Below, piece by piece: positions 33,341 through 44,599 of a stretch of 64,000 nucleotides of DNA (position 1 is its first letter; the number at the start of each line of letters is the position of its first letter). The notes under the pieces were generated by a model, which was given only the letters and a program-made list of their open reading frames with translations, was not told where the DNA came from and made no database searches. The position numbers were made by a program, and so were the translations under genes. Origin of the DNA: Kingdonia uniflora (lineage: Eukaryota; Streptophyta; Magnoliopsida; Ranunculales; Circaeasteraceae); assembly GCA_014058105.1 (NCBI GenBank), contig JACGCM010002789.1, positions 372,001 through 436,000 of the forward strand. Reading direction: 5' to 3'.

Positions 33341-34466
33341 ACTTTGTCTTCTGTCATCAGCCTGTATGTTTTGCTATCTGTTTTGTTGCTGACAATATAG
33401 GGCCCTTCCCAGCTTTTAGACAATTTAACAGAATTCTTAGGTTGGGTACTATCTTGGATTCGTCGAAGGACAATGTCGCAAATACCAAATTATCTATTGT
33501 GAACTTTTTGTTATAAGTTTTTTTTAACATATCATGGTAGCATCCCAAGTTCACGATGGCTTTGTCTCGAGTTTCTTTAATCTAGTTTAGGTTGCAGAGG
33601 AGACCAAATTCATTGTCTTTATCTGTAATTTTTCTTCGACCACTTGATACATTGAGGGTATGACTGCTTTGGTACCATAAGCCATCATAAATGGAGTGTA
33701 GGTTGTGGATGTTCTAGGACGAGTTCGATATGCCCAGAGAATATTGAGTAGTTCGTCAACCCATCTGCCTTTCTTTTCATCAAGGCGCTTACGTGGACCT
33801 GATTTGATACTCTTATTGTTGGCTTCAGCTTGTCCGTTGCCTTGATGATAGTATGGTGCGAAAGTTGATAGCTAAATTTTGTACTTGTGGAGGAAAGCAA
33901 GGACTTTAGTACTTATGAATTACTTGCCGCTGTCCGATCGTATCATCTGTGGGCAGATAAATCTGGTTATTATGTGTTCCTAAAAAAATTTGACGACTTC
34001 ATTTTCATCAGTATGACAGAGAGTAACTGCTTTGACCCAGTTGGTGAAGTAGTTAGTTGCTACAAGGACGAACCTTCAGTTTCCTGATACTAGGTGGAAA
34101 GGTCTGATAATGTATATTCCCCATCGTTTGCACGACCAGAGGATATTACTAATGTACTAGTCAAGTACTGGACTTTTGATGTCTTGAGGGTGGATTTGGC
34201 ATTTGTAGTACTTCCGTGAAAAATCTTTGCAGTCCTGTCTTATCTTGGGCAGTAAATTCCTTATATGAATGCCTACTGGGCTAATGATCTTCCCAAAATT
34301 TGTGCTCCAGAAATACCTTCGTGAAGTTCTTTTATTTTGACTTGAGCTTGTTTTTGAGTGATACATTCAATAAGGGGTCCTCCTCCTGTGATACGATATA
34401 GGACTTTGTCTTGAACTCTGAATCTGGGGCATTTAGACAAAAGTGAACGAGCTTTTTCTTTGTTAC
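33341..34466 (-). pseudogene. Element B integrase, 5' part cut off
   Basis: Reading leftward: zinc-binding KYYKCQIHPQDIKSPVLD (about 34160-34210), core with FILVATNYFTNWVKAVTL-like sequence in shifted frames near 34030-34080, then RKADGLTNYSIFSGHIELVL (33780), FSYQLSHHTIIKATDKLK and the C-terminal YHDMLKKTYNKKFTIDNLVF (33554-33480). It aligns throughout with the D integrase at 55880-57190. Homology to D ends at CTTTGTTAC (34458-34466). Dead copy. Confidence 0.75.
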
Positions 34467-34684
34467 TTTTTTACTGAATTACGCTTTCATATTTTAAAAA
34501 AAATTTGAACTTAAGCAAAAACCCGAGTACATACAAGATCGGGTAATATTCTACTTCAAGAAAGTATTACTTTAGTAATATTCTAGATAACTACCAACAT
34601 TCATTTCCCCCAAATACTAGTCAAAGTTTAAATACGAAAATAATGTTCTCAGAAACAAAAACCAACAAGATCAAACTTTGTTAC
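34467..34684. mobile_element. Small insertion of unknown type flanked by 9-bp direct repeats
   Basis: CTTTGTTAC occurs at 34458-34466 and again at 34676-34684, enclosing 209 bp that interrupt the B-D alignment. Read on the minus strand the insert ends GTAAAAAA before the repeat, suggesting a short retroposon. No terminal inverted repeats were found, which argues against a Mutator MITE despite the 9-bp duplication. C begins at the next base. Confidence 0.45.
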
Positions 34685-35298
34685 TGTAATAGCCTAATTC
34701 TATAAGCTCAAAGTGGCCTAGAATTAGCCCTTACGCCAATGTATCTATGATAAAATCTAATGGAAAGCAAGAAATTGCACAGGTGTTTAGCGTGGAAGAC
34801 CTATGAATATATAAAAAACCATGACCTCGGGTTAAGGATTTTTATAATAGTAATGTTTATTGCTTGAGATTGATATCTTATTGCAAGTAATCTCTTTATT
34901 TAGAAATGCTTAATCATATGAATCAGAATTTTGAAGTTTTCAGAATCTAGAAAATATAGTTATCTTGGTAATTTCTTGTGTGATTTTCTGGTCCTTGTCT
35001 CTTCTGGAACTTTTTCTTCATATAAGCTTTTTCTGCAGTTTTTGATCGTGCTGAAGTACGTTCTCTGAATATTGTAATTATTGGTGGTTGACTGAGTAAC
35101 TATTGAGTTCATGAGAGATAGGTATTTTGACTTGTTCTAGCTTTTCTGTTAAAGCTCGACCCACTTTTTTTATTAGTTTGTGGAGTAGGTGGCATCGTTG
35201 ACTGGAGAAGCCATATGGAGAATGTGTAGGCCTAACATAGAGGTAGATCGAACTGGAGACAACTCAATTTAGGTAAGATCGAGAGGCAGGCCCTTACA
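34685..35298 (-). repeat. Element C 3' LTR
   Basis: Plus strand TGTAATAGCC...GGCCCTTACA, 614 bp. Same family as the E LTR (49650-50205, opposite orientation), sharing blocks such as GGTCGAGCT and TTCCACGCTAAA. The preceding GTTAC is the probable left target duplication. Confidence 0.85.
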
Positions 35299-35552
35299 AT
35301 CTCCTCATCGTAACCGAAGTCACGAGTGGCTTGGGTTAAGAAAGAATTTTTTGCTATACGGGTTAGAAATTTAAATAAGGAAGGAAGTAATGATGGTGTT
35401 TGACTGCATGAAAAATACGCGTGCCAAGGGGGGATGTACGTGCATTAAATGTTGCTGGGAATATTAATGTATGTGATAGTTAGGGTTTGAATAGTTTCGT
35501 CTGCATTGAATGACAACGCTTGGGGAAACGTACTTGTACAATAAATGGAGGG

Positions 35553-35563
35553 TTATATAAATA
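35553..35563 (+). promoter_or_regulatory. TATA box upstream of antisense gene 1 in C
   Basis: TTATATAAATA, 68 bp before the ATG at 35631, in good position for a plant core promoter driving the antisense gene. Confidence 0.5.
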
Positions 35564-35630
35564 GTACTTGCACCGAGGTTGGTGTCCAAGTACGTTTGTT
35601 TTGCTGTAACATTCACTAAAATTGTTGAAG

Positions 35631-35992
35631 ATGGTGAAGACATGTAGGATGGCTCTTGATGAGAGAATTTCTTTTGAAATGTAGAGGTTGAAGTTGAAGT
35701 ATTTTGGGGATCAGTCCTTGGAGAATCCGACTCTTGTTCCTGTTCCTCCGACGTATAAAGAAATGTCGGAAAATAAAGTGGCTGAAGCTGAGGAAGAGTT
35801 TTATTATTGATGGAGGTTTCACCACGTTGTCTTGACGGGCAAGAACCGTTAGGTTTGTCTCTGCATTCTTGCGAAAGACAAGGTTGGGGAGGCAGATACA
35901 AGGATAGGTGTAACTGCGAGGCAGTTGCGCTGAAATCTTGCACTCAAATGGATTCTAAGGTCAGGCCCTCTTCATCTCTACAAACTCTGTGA
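35631..35992 (+). pseudogene. Element C small antisense gene 1
   Basis: MVKTCRMALDERISFEM, stop, RLKLKYFGDQSLENPTLVPV, PPTYKEMSENKVAEAEEEFY, stop, WRFHHVVLTGKNR. This tracks A's gene at 20980-20642 motif by motif (MVTSRR.., YLGNQSLSLP, HTSYDM, VVVEAQDD, RFHYLL). The 3' end is unclear; a shifted frame stays open to 35992. A 159-residue minus-strand frame over the same bases is a shadow. No known family. Confidence 0.55.
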
Positions 35993-36872
35993 GGGTGGTA
36001 GTTATTGGAGAGGCAGTGGTGGTAGTGGAGGAGGAAGACGGAGAATGAAAGTTTGCTTCTCTACTTCCATCGCCACTTTGTGCTGAGAAGACCTTTAGTT
36101 TGAAGAGTTGGTTCAAGCACTGAGTCTCATACTTTCATAGTTTCCATTTAAAGTTCATCTTGACTTTAACCAAACTCACGGGAAGCAGTATTCTCGTTCT
36201 TTCCAATGTTTTTTTTGGATAAGGGTAAAAGATCACTAAATTAGAACGAACTGAAGGATTTGACACTTCGGATTGTCTGAAAGACTTGTTAACTATAAAA
36301 GTACTTGAAAAACATGTAATTGTAAAGTACCTGATGTTGAATACTTGAAAGACTTGTTATCTGTAAAAGTACTTGTAATTTGTTTCGAGATGAATAAAAT
36401 TTGTTATCCAAACTCTGTGTTGATATAGAATAGAATAACTCTAGAAATCGAGTTGTATGATATGAAGACTTTGGAGTAATGCATGAAATAAATTATATAA
36501 GGGCAGAAAGTAAAAATATTTATAATAATTGAGATGTTAGAAATTTATCTGTAAAAATGTGTCAAATGACAAATATTATTCAATTTGTAAGCTAGAAATG
36601 TTGGGGCAAAAGAAATTATAAAAGGTTTAGAATAAAGAATCGATCTTACAGAGGTCATTCTCAAATATTAGACTTATAAAGAATAAGCTCGATCTGGAAT
36701 TGTTTGAAATGGGTGAGTTCAATTGGAAGAGATATGTTCAAATAATTTCTCTCAGGATATTGGGGCTTCTTTTCACGAGATAATATGATAATATCATAAC
36801 TTGCGGGGAATTGGTACCAAAAATGTTTAAATAAGTGGGAAAGGAATTTGAAGTTTGGGGAAAGAAATAAGA
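35993..36872. other. Spacer between antisense genes in C
   Basis: No supported gene. It contains a near-duplicated phrase around 36285-36375 (CTTGAAAGACTTGTTA and GTAAAAGTACTTG each occur twice). Confidence 0.4.
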
Positions 36873-37225
36873 ATGGTGTTTACTCGATTTAAGAGAATTT
36901 GGTATGTCGCTGAAAGGCGCTTGGCGATAAAGATCAATAAAGTGCCGGGCAAAATTTTTAGATTGTTGGATTATGATGCTGAATTGCCAGTGAGGGAGGT
37001 TCAACTTGAAGGTTTAGATGGGATTGGGAGGGAACGTGAATTTGAACGCCGTTTCGATGAAGAGATGATTAGTGAGATTGTTGTGGATCCTACAGTTCGA
37101 AAATGTTTTGTGAGATTGCTTGCTATAAAGGGATCGAATTAGAAGATGTGAGGATTGTTGGAGGATATTTGATTGGATGTGGTTTCCCGCGACATCAATG
37201 CTGTTTTAAATGTAATTATATGTGA
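36873..37225 (+). pseudogene. Element C small antisense gene 2 (MVFT..CFKCNYM)
   Basis: MVFTRFKRIWYVAERRLAIK at 36873, then KVPGKIFRLLDYDAELPVRE, VQLEGLDGIGRE, RRFDEEMISEIVVD, open to a stop at 37140. In another frame ELEDVRIVGGYLIGCG and CCFKCNYM-stop (37225) complete the match to A's copy at 19567-19215. So C has one frameshift late in the gene and no intron is needed. Arg/Lys-rich start, acidic middle, Cys pair at the end. Family unknown. Confidence 0.6.
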
Positions 37226-38154
37226 GGTGATGAAGCGAATGTAAATAGGGGTGACTGAATGTATGTAACTGTATGAGTTTGAATAATTTAAAAGAAATTG
37301 TTATTAAATTGATCCTCCATTTTTGTGAATACTGCTTGAGACTGTTGTGAGAAACGAATTTAAAAATATTTGAAATTTTGTTATGAGAGCTTCGGAAATG
37401 ATGTCATTATTGCTATAAGTAGAAGAAGCAAGTTCAGATAAAGTCAGGAGCTTCAGATTTTATCCAGTGTGTAAAAGCTTTAAAAACCTGATTGTGTGCA
37501 AGCGTGAGTCATCATGAGTGCCTTAAGGTCAGAGAGAGATTTGGAAAAGAGAGATAAAAATAGATTAAAATATAAGACAAAAGGTAATGATGGGAATGCA
37601 TTTTTATCGAAAAGGTGTAAAACGTCTAACATGGATAGTCGAGAGGATTCCTCGATTTGAAAACCGAGGAAAACTCATATGAGGCTCAATAACTTCCAGA
37701 AGTTAGAGAGAGAAAATATAAACATTGCTTCATCTTCGTCAATCAAACGTTTCCCAACTTCTTAAAACTTGAAGAGTAGTGAGGGTGGAAGGAAGAAGAA
37801 AAGCAAAAATAGCACATAAACTTGTAGAGATTTAATTGACAGTGATCATCAGTCAAAGTGTGAGAGAGTTGCTGAAACCGAGTCACGAAGGTGGTTGAAT
37901 AACAGCGTGGTGTGGGAAGGATTTGGCGTAGCTTCAGATTTGCATTCCGACATTGAAGGTTAGTGGAAGATTTGTGATGCATATATGTATGTTTGAAGAT
38001 CATGCTTTGTTTCTAGGTAAAGTTGCAAATTACTATTTATAGGAATCTATAAATCCTGCTTGATATATATATGATATATGAAAGATTTTTTTTATGGGTT
38101 GGACGTATATGTAAAAGATAATGATATATATCTGGACCTGTTTGTAGGTTGATC
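37226..38154. other. Spacer upstream of the large antisense gene in C
   Basis: No gene seen. Likely 3' UTR of gene 2 and promoter and leader of the large gene. Confidence 0.35.
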
Positions 38155-39775
38155 ATGAGGAGTGTTTGTGTAGGAAAAAAGCCTTTTCTGCAGTTGATAT
38201 GGTGAGTTCTCCTGTAAGTGAGGCATTGACCTCTGGCCCATCGGCTGAGTATGAGATTGAAATGTCTAAAAGGGAGGAAGAAATAGGTGTTGATCAATTT
38301 CTAGATTTCCCTGGAAGATTAGTATCCTATCCTCCTCACTCGGATGTATTTAAAAATTTTTGTAAAACAAAGGCTTCAGTAGGAGGTAGATGGGGTAACT
38401 GTACAGAATACGTCAGTAAGCAATTTAGGGGTCTGCAGCGACGGGGGAAAAATATTTTTATTTGTTGGCCGATTTAGCAGTGGAAAAAATGGATAGAGGT
38501 AAAGACGAATCGATCTCTCTAGAGTATTTTGATTGGAATGTTCAAAGTGGACTTTCAGAGGGTTTTTAATGTTACCTGTCTCAGTTGGAGTATGGTTTGA
38601 GTCTTTCCCTTAGCAATCTGGCGAAAGGGATTATGAACATTATCAGGGCATGCCCTGTTCAGATGAATGGGAAGATGTGGGAGGTGATAAGTGCTTATGA
38701 ATCTCTGAATTCACGGTGGGAAGGAGATGGGAGAAAGAGGAGGATATCCTCAGTGGACATTTAGCAATTTTATGGGGTAAAAAAATATTATGCAAATGAA
38801 GGGGTATATTTCGGTGCGAGCTTGATTTGGCCTCGCTTCTTCAATCTGAACTCCGCAGGTCAGCCATAGAATGATAATGTGATATGGGTAAAGGGTGATT
38901 GCCTTTAGAGAGATGATGAATAACCCACAAAACTTATGTTTAGAACTGTAAAACAAAGTAAATATAACAATGTATAATGTATATGATTGATAGTTGAAAT
39001 TGTATGATGCTCTGCCGATGATGATGTTTTGTGCATGATAGCTCCAAAATCTCAAGTGGCGAGAAAAGGGTCGTTGTTGGATTCAGTTGCTCAGGAAGAA
39101 ATAGAGCTCGAGGCCATATTTGAAGAACTTGGCATTAGCAAGAAGACGCGTGTCAGCAACTGAGTTGAAAAAGTTCAAAAATCTCAGTCGGCAAGGCTAG
39201 TGAGGAGCACTGACGGCAGTAAGATGAAGGGAACTGATGGGGAAAGGTGAGTCAGCTCGTTTAATCCCCCTGGAGTGGACTGCACATGGTTACCAGAGTC
39301 TACTATGTTGAGCAAATTAGCTCAAATGTTTCCCAAGAAACAAATGCTAAAGCGTCCTTCGACTTCTAAAACAATGGGAAGTGGTGTGGCCGTGAAAAAG
39401 AGAATGGTTGATCCTTCTGAGATATCGAGGATGAAGGTCATAGTGGATCAACCTGTTGTTGAGGATGATTTGAAAGAGGTGGAGGAAAAAGCTTGGTTGG
39501 CTGCTCTCCACGTGGAGGAGGAGATGAGCAAAATGGTAGGTTCATATGCCCGAATGTGCGTTGTAATGAATTTGGCATTATGATTCGAGCTAATTAAAGA
39601 GGTCAATTTGCTTAATTTTTCTAGGCTGCTCGTCTGATGAAGTGAATATGCCTCGGGGTCGTGGAGGAGAGAGCTAAGGTGAAGAGGAAGAAAGTCTAGC
39701 TTGAAAGGAACGTAGATCAATTGAAAACGGATCTGCTCGAGGGAAAATGGATGGAGGCTCTGAAATCTTCGTAAG
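38155..39775 (+). pseudogene. Element C large antisense gene, 5' part (interrupted by F)
   Basis: ATG at 38155 (MRSVCVGKK), matching A's MRSKNIK start. An open frame at 38166-38477 gives LDFPGRLVSYPPHSDVFKNF and GGRWGNCTEYVSKQFRGLQR. Near 38590-38700, in a shifted frame, LEYGLSLPLSNLAKGIMNII and ACPVQMNGKMWEVISACESL match the conserved A block RIPLTF..GVINVL..CPVQLNGHVFEMMRLC. Lys-rich linkers follow, then an open frame at 39275-39583 (KKRMVDPSEISRMKVIVDQP, VEEKAWLAALHVEEEMSKMV), and a coiled coil runs into the F insertion at 39775. Frameshifts and stops present. Confidence 0.7.
39771..39775. repeat. Left target-site duplication of F (GTAAG)
   Basis: Identical 5-mer at 49400-49404, on the other side of F. 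Confidence 0.9.
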
Positions 39776-40496
39776 TATAGGGGCCTAACTTCGTTTAGAG
39801 GTGAAGATGGCCCTTACAGCGTGGAATCAATCTGAAATCAAAGGGATTCAACAAATGGTCTAAAGTAAGAACTAACTAAAGACGAATACTTGAGTAGAGG
39901 CCCGAATGTGACACTTTACGACCTCTGTTGAGGATTTTTAAGAAAGATTATATTACTGATGAGTAACGAGAGGGCTCGAATACAGTATGCACAGAGGGGT
40001 CGAAGGTAAAATGTAAGGGGCAGGAGATGATTTTTCAAACCTCCACTTGGTTTCCCCTCACCTCTATTTATAGAGTCACAGGAAGCTGAGTCACCAAGTG
40101 TGGGTCAGGATTACATAATTACGGCCATGAAATTCCGGCGGGATATGGGCACCGATCCTGTCTGCACTGTCACTGTGATAGTTGTCTGATGTATCTTTGT
40201 ACTTCGACACTGTGGTACAGTGGTCGGCCTGTCACTGTAGCTGTAAAGGCCAATCATTACGGTGGCTTGTCTGGTGACCTGGCTATCTATCTTGTCACAC
40301 TTCGACCATGTGTAGATATGGTTGATGAATGTCTATTACGATGTGTCAATCCGTCCTCGAGGCTTTATCTGGTGTTGAAGTTTCGGCTTTAGGGGATCTC
40401 TTGGAAGTCTATTTTAGGGATTGAGTAGCCTTCGATACATTTGACTAAGCTGTGAAGAGGGCTTCGACTATCGAAGGCTGCGAGTAGGCTACTTTA
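39776..40496 (-). repeat. Element F 3' LTR
   Basis: Plus strand TATAGGGGCCTAAC...GTAGGCTACTTTA. TATA motif CTATAAATAGAG (minus strand) near 40067. Flanked inside by the polypurine tract GAGAGGGGGCGAA (minus strand, 40497-40509). Confidence 0.9.
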
Positions 40497-40610
40497 TTCG
40501 CCCCCTCTCAGCGAAGGTCTCGAAGCTAGGTGAGGAGGTGTTCACTGAGAAAACTGCCTAGTCTTGGAATCTGAGCAGTTGACTGTTGGTTTTCCAGTAA
40601 GTAATTAAAG

Positions 40611-41090
40611 ATGGTAATTAAGAGGTGGGGGTGGTTATAGGGTAATAAATGAAGTGAAGGCTATTAGTATAGGTTATTGTGTAGGGATACTGTATCCTCT
40701 TCCATTCGCAATATTTTTCTGCTTTTTCTCCTGATTCTGAACATTTGAATGGATACCGCGCCATGCACGCGCTACCGAAGAGGATGGGGTTCTCCCACAA
40801 TTGTCGTATGGGGCAGATGATGGCGAAACTGCATATGAAGTTTTTTGGGCAACATGATCTGAACTGGGACATGCCCGACCTTATGGAGGTAGGACCTGAG
40901 GAGTTCATCAATGGTGATCCTTATGCCTATTTTGGGGAATAGTTGAGGTTTCATTTTTTGACTGCTGAGAGGCGCTATCTCTTCCTGATGGCTCTGGCCA
41001 AAATGTCTTGCTTGTGCAGAAGAAATCATCGAGGAGCAAAACGCAGCAAGTAGAGCTGGACCTTCCGGAAGTAGGGCTACTGGTTGATGT
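40611..41090 (+). pseudogene. Element F remnant of small antisense gene 1
   Basis: ATG at 40611 reads MVIKRWGWL then a stop. Downstream frames give WDMPDLMEVGPEEF, INGDPYAYFGE, then RFHFLTAERRYLFLMALAKM, which parallels RFHYLLISEEEHRNRLYLLA in A. The position just inside the LTR matches gene 1 in A and C. Confidence 0.45.
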
Positions 41091-41446
41091 GGTGAATATT
41101 TGTATCTTTGTATGTTTTTATTTTCTGTGTGGGTTTTTTTTGCTTGGGGCTGTAGTAGAAATGTAATCTGTTTGTTTGATCGAATATTTGGAATGGACAT
41201 AATATTTTCTGCACACTTGTATTACTGTGTCTGATTGATAATGTAGATGAATACTCTTATAGGCACGAGGTACAATGATATGCCTGAAGGTAATGATGAT
41301 CGATGGTTATACTTATCTGAGTTATGATGTTCTAAAGTAATTATGGTCGAAAGTATGATGAGAAGCTCGAGCTTTAGTGGTCGAGGCTGGAGCGAGAGTG
41401 GACTACAAAGCTTAGGGCATGTGAGAGGGGGAATGCAGAATAGAGG

Positions 41447-41779
41447 GTGAATTTCCAGCAGGAGTATGATGGTGAATGCAAGGAGAATGTTAAGTTGAAA
41501 AGATTTATAGATGATACGGGGTATGACCCCGATACATTTCAACCTAACCCTGTGTCTCCAGAACTTGTTGAAGGGGATGAATTGCAGATGAAGGAAGGAG
41601 AGGCTAACATTGTTAAAGAAGTAGTTGGAAGTACTGAGGGTGGTACAGATACTTCTCTTATTGGAGCGCCCATTGGTAGAACTGTTGATGGTTTGGTCGT
41701 CGAAGGTTCGAATGAAGCTGATGAGGGTGTTGTTACTGGGGGATCTGTGGAGGAAGAAGGCGTAACCGCGCCTGTTTGA
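41447..41779 (+). pseudogene. Element F C-terminal remnant of the large antisense gene
   Basis: An open 110-residue acidic frame: MNFQQEYDGECKENVKLKRF, YDPDTFQPNPVSPELVEGDE, then a Gly/Val/Glu-rich tail ending VEEEGVTAPV. Composition and place (before the pol spacer) match the C-terminus of the large antisense gene in the other copies. The PF04195-like part is missing, so F has lost most of this gene. Confidence 0.45.
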
Positions 41780-42249
41780 GCTATTTCGGGTAGGGGTTTT
41801 ATGTCTTCTTCTGCTGATATGATGTTGAGTTGTAATATGTTGAACTATGTCGTTGTTTGTTGTTGGTCTCTACTTTTTGCTTTTTGCTGAACTTCTAAAG
41901 TGGATACTGAACATATTGATACGTATTTCCGAAATGAATTCTGCATATACTGATTCTGAACATATTGATTATGAACTTCTGATTTGATGTCTGATTTTCT
42001 GATTGATTGTGTTATCTTGCTCTGACCTTGAATTGTTAGAATTTTGATGCGTATTCTGTTGATTTTGCTTGCTTTGAACTGCTGATGATTGATCTTTGAA
42101 TTGTACCGCCACTGTTCCTCTGATGGGTAATATGTGGACAGTTCTCTGCATTTAATAGAATTGTAGATAGTTTTTGCGTATACTATTGTTGTTTGAATAA
42201 CCGTAGTGTGATCGAACCCTGAAGAGTGTCAAAGATATTTAGATCAAAC

Positions 42250-43145
42250 TTTGTATGCTTTGCTAGACATTGAAGGCCGAAGCCACAGCGATGTTGAAAT
42301 TTTTGAAAAATTTCCAGGTCGCCTCCGAGTATCAGTCGGGCCGAGGGGACGTGATACCTAGAACAAACCCAAAAATTTATAGGACTTAGAAGGCCTAAGC
42401 CACAGCGAAGCAATATCTGATCGCCTTCGACGTATTCCCGAGGGTCCGGTCTTACGACCATTCGTGCCCCTTGAGTTTACTCGAATGTTGGAAACTTGAG
42501 CAATTCATGGTCGCCCCAAGTATCAGTCGTGGCGAGGGTGGACATGATACCCGAGGTAAACCATGAAATGGACTGGACTTTGACGGCTTCAGAGCCTGGT
42601 CGTAGCATATCTAATCGCCCCTAATGCATCCCCAAGGGTCCGGCCGTTCGACCATCCTTGCCCCTAGAGTTTGCTCAAAATTGGAGACTTGAGCATTTCA
42701 AGGTCGCCCCAAAGTGTCAGTCGGGGTGAAGGGTTAACGTGATAGTTTGAAGAAACCAAGAAATGGATTGGACTTTAAAGGCCTTAGCCACAGCGAAGCA
42801 TATCTGATCGCCCCCAATGAATTCCTGAGGGTCCGGTCCTTCGACCATCCTTGCCCCTTGAATTTGCTCGAAATTGGAGACTTTAGCATTTGAAGGTCGC
42901 CCCCAAGTATTAGTCGGGGCGAAGGGTTGACGTGATTCTTAGAAGAAACCAGGAAATGGACTAGACTTCGAAGGCCTTAGTCACAATGAAGCATATCTGA
43001 TCGCCCCCAATACATTCTCCAGGGTCCAGTCTTTCGACCATCCTTGCCCCTCGAGTTTGCTCAAAATTGGAGACTTGAAAAATTTCAAGATTACCCTTAA
43101 GTACCAGTCGGGTCGAAGGTTGACATTATACCTAAGTTAAACCGA
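42250..43145. repeat. 193-bp satellite-like tandem array in F, about 4.7 copies
   Basis: The marker GACCATCCTTGCCCC (with variants) is at 42456, 42650, 42843 and 43036: spacings 194, 193, 193. A second marker, GCCACAGCGAAGC-TATCTGATCGCC, recurs in phase. The first copy is short. It lies between integrase and the antisense remnant. Confidence 0.9.
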
Positions 43146-43189
43146 GAAATTCAAAATGAAACAGGAGATGAAGTATGTGTGGAAAAACT

Positions 43190-44590
43190 TGTTTATTGAA
43201 TATTTAAGATTATATCAGTTGTACATGGTTAGAGAAATGGCCTGTTATAGTAAACCAGCTGCATTATGTTCCAGGGGTTTGGTAAAGGCTCTTTGTCTTC
43301 CGATATTAAGTAATATGAACCCTTGTCTGCATTATCATAGACGACATAAGGTCATTCCCAAGATTCGGCTAACTTGTCGGCATTCCGAGGTTTTGAAGAT
43401 TGATTGACACATCGAAGTACTAGATCTCCAATGTTGAAACTCCATGGTTGGACTCTTTTGTTGTAGGATTTCTGAAGTGATGTATGGTAGCGGCCAGGGT
43501 TGGCGATTGCTCGGTCTCTGGTTTCGTCGATCTATAACATGCTGCATGCAAGTTCAAACTTATTATCTTCGTCTGGAGGTTAGGGTCTTGAGTGGGAACG
43601 TCGAATTGAGTGGGTAATACAGCTTCGGTTCCATATGTTAGGAGGAAGGGGGTACATCCTGTAGAGTTTCTTGGGGTTGTTCGATAGGCCCATACGACAT
43701 ATTGTAACTCTTGAACCCATCGTCCTTTCTTTGCATCGACTCCCTTCTTAAGGCCATCAACAATGATTTTGTTTATTGCTTCGACTTGACCGTTACCCTA
43801 AGGATAGTAAGGTATGGAGGGTGAGAGAATTATATTTTGTTTTTTAAGGAAGTTTTTAACTTTGCTCCCAACAAATTGGGGACCATTGTCATTTTGAATC
43901 ATCTGGGGGCATGCGAAGCGAGTGATGATGTTTTCCCATAAAAAATTGATAACTTCTTCTTCTCTGGTTCGGAATGGAGGTACAGCTTCGACCCATTTGG
44001 CGAAGTAATCGGTTGTGACAAGGATCTCTGCTACCCGAGGCATTTGGGAAGGGGCCAATGAGATCGACGACCCATCTTTTGAATTGCCAGGAAACATGAC
44101 TGAAATGGTGGTCTTGAGAGGGGCAATGGATATCATGAGCGTGACGCTGGCATTTGTCACTGTGTTTTGCATATTCTGAAGCTTATTATATCATATTGGG
44201 CCAAAATAATCCTTGGGAGACAGGTCGAAGGGCCATAGAATGAAAAGCAGTGTGAGCACCGCAGGTTCCTTCGTGAAGTTCGGCTAAGATTTGAGAGGTT
44301 ACGGATTGGGATATGCATCAAAAGAAGATGCCATTTGGGGATTTGCGATGTAGTTCATCTTTGCAGATAATTTATCTGCGACAATTTTCAAGCAGCGAAC
44401 GTTTGGCTTTGGGATCATCTGGGAGGGTAGCATTATTGAGGTAATAAAGAAATGGTGTTCGCCAATCGTCTGGATCGTGACTCTCGCCCCCAGTATTGAT
44501 GACATTGATTTCCATCTGGTCGATACTTGGGCGTTCGAGTACTTTGATATGGAGGGTCCGTGATTATGATTGTCCAAGCATAGCTGCTAT
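43190..44590 (-). pseudogene. Element F integrase
   Basis: Leftward from 44577 a linker frame (FDAYPNP end) leads to the zinc finger near 44160 and to an open core at 44172-43798: VTTDYFAKWVEAVPPFRTRE, IITRFACPQMIQNDNGPQFV with the second catalytic Asp, then after a stop [20 protein letters not shown] keeping the third acid Glu. [20 protein letters not shown] and [14 protein letters not shown] follow; the C-terminal domain ([21 protein letters not shown]) ends near 43190. The first core Asp lies in a poorly preserved part. Confidence 0.8.
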
Positions 44591-44599
44591 GTAGGTGAG

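Larger units (their letters stand above)
27031..34466 (-). mobile_element. Element B: 3' part of a minus-strand Tat gypsy element
   Basis: Left (3') LTR 27031-27544, antisense genes on the plus strand to 32626, a short tandem repeat, then integrase on the minus strand, broken at 34466. The rest of pol, gag and the 5' LTR would lie past the C/E/F/D insertions, outside the window. LTR, antisense gene and integrase are closest to element D. Confidence 0.85.

Noticed and set aside
34467..34675. Mutator-type MITE, because of the 9-bp duplication
   Set aside because: The two ends of the insert do not form terminal inverted repeats.
34685..35298. Possible solo LTR
   Set aside because: Internal antisense genes of the same element type follow directly in the right orientation, so it is the 3' LTR of C.
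35464..35943. 159-residue minus-strand open frame
   Set aside because: It is among the longest open frames here but lies opposite small antisense gene 1 of C, which has a homologue in A. Composition is low in information and no motif was seen.
42250..43145. Regular direct repeats, CRISPR-like at a glance
   Set aside because: Whole 193-bp units repeat, with no short repeat plus unique spacer layout, and the setting is a plant retrotransposon.
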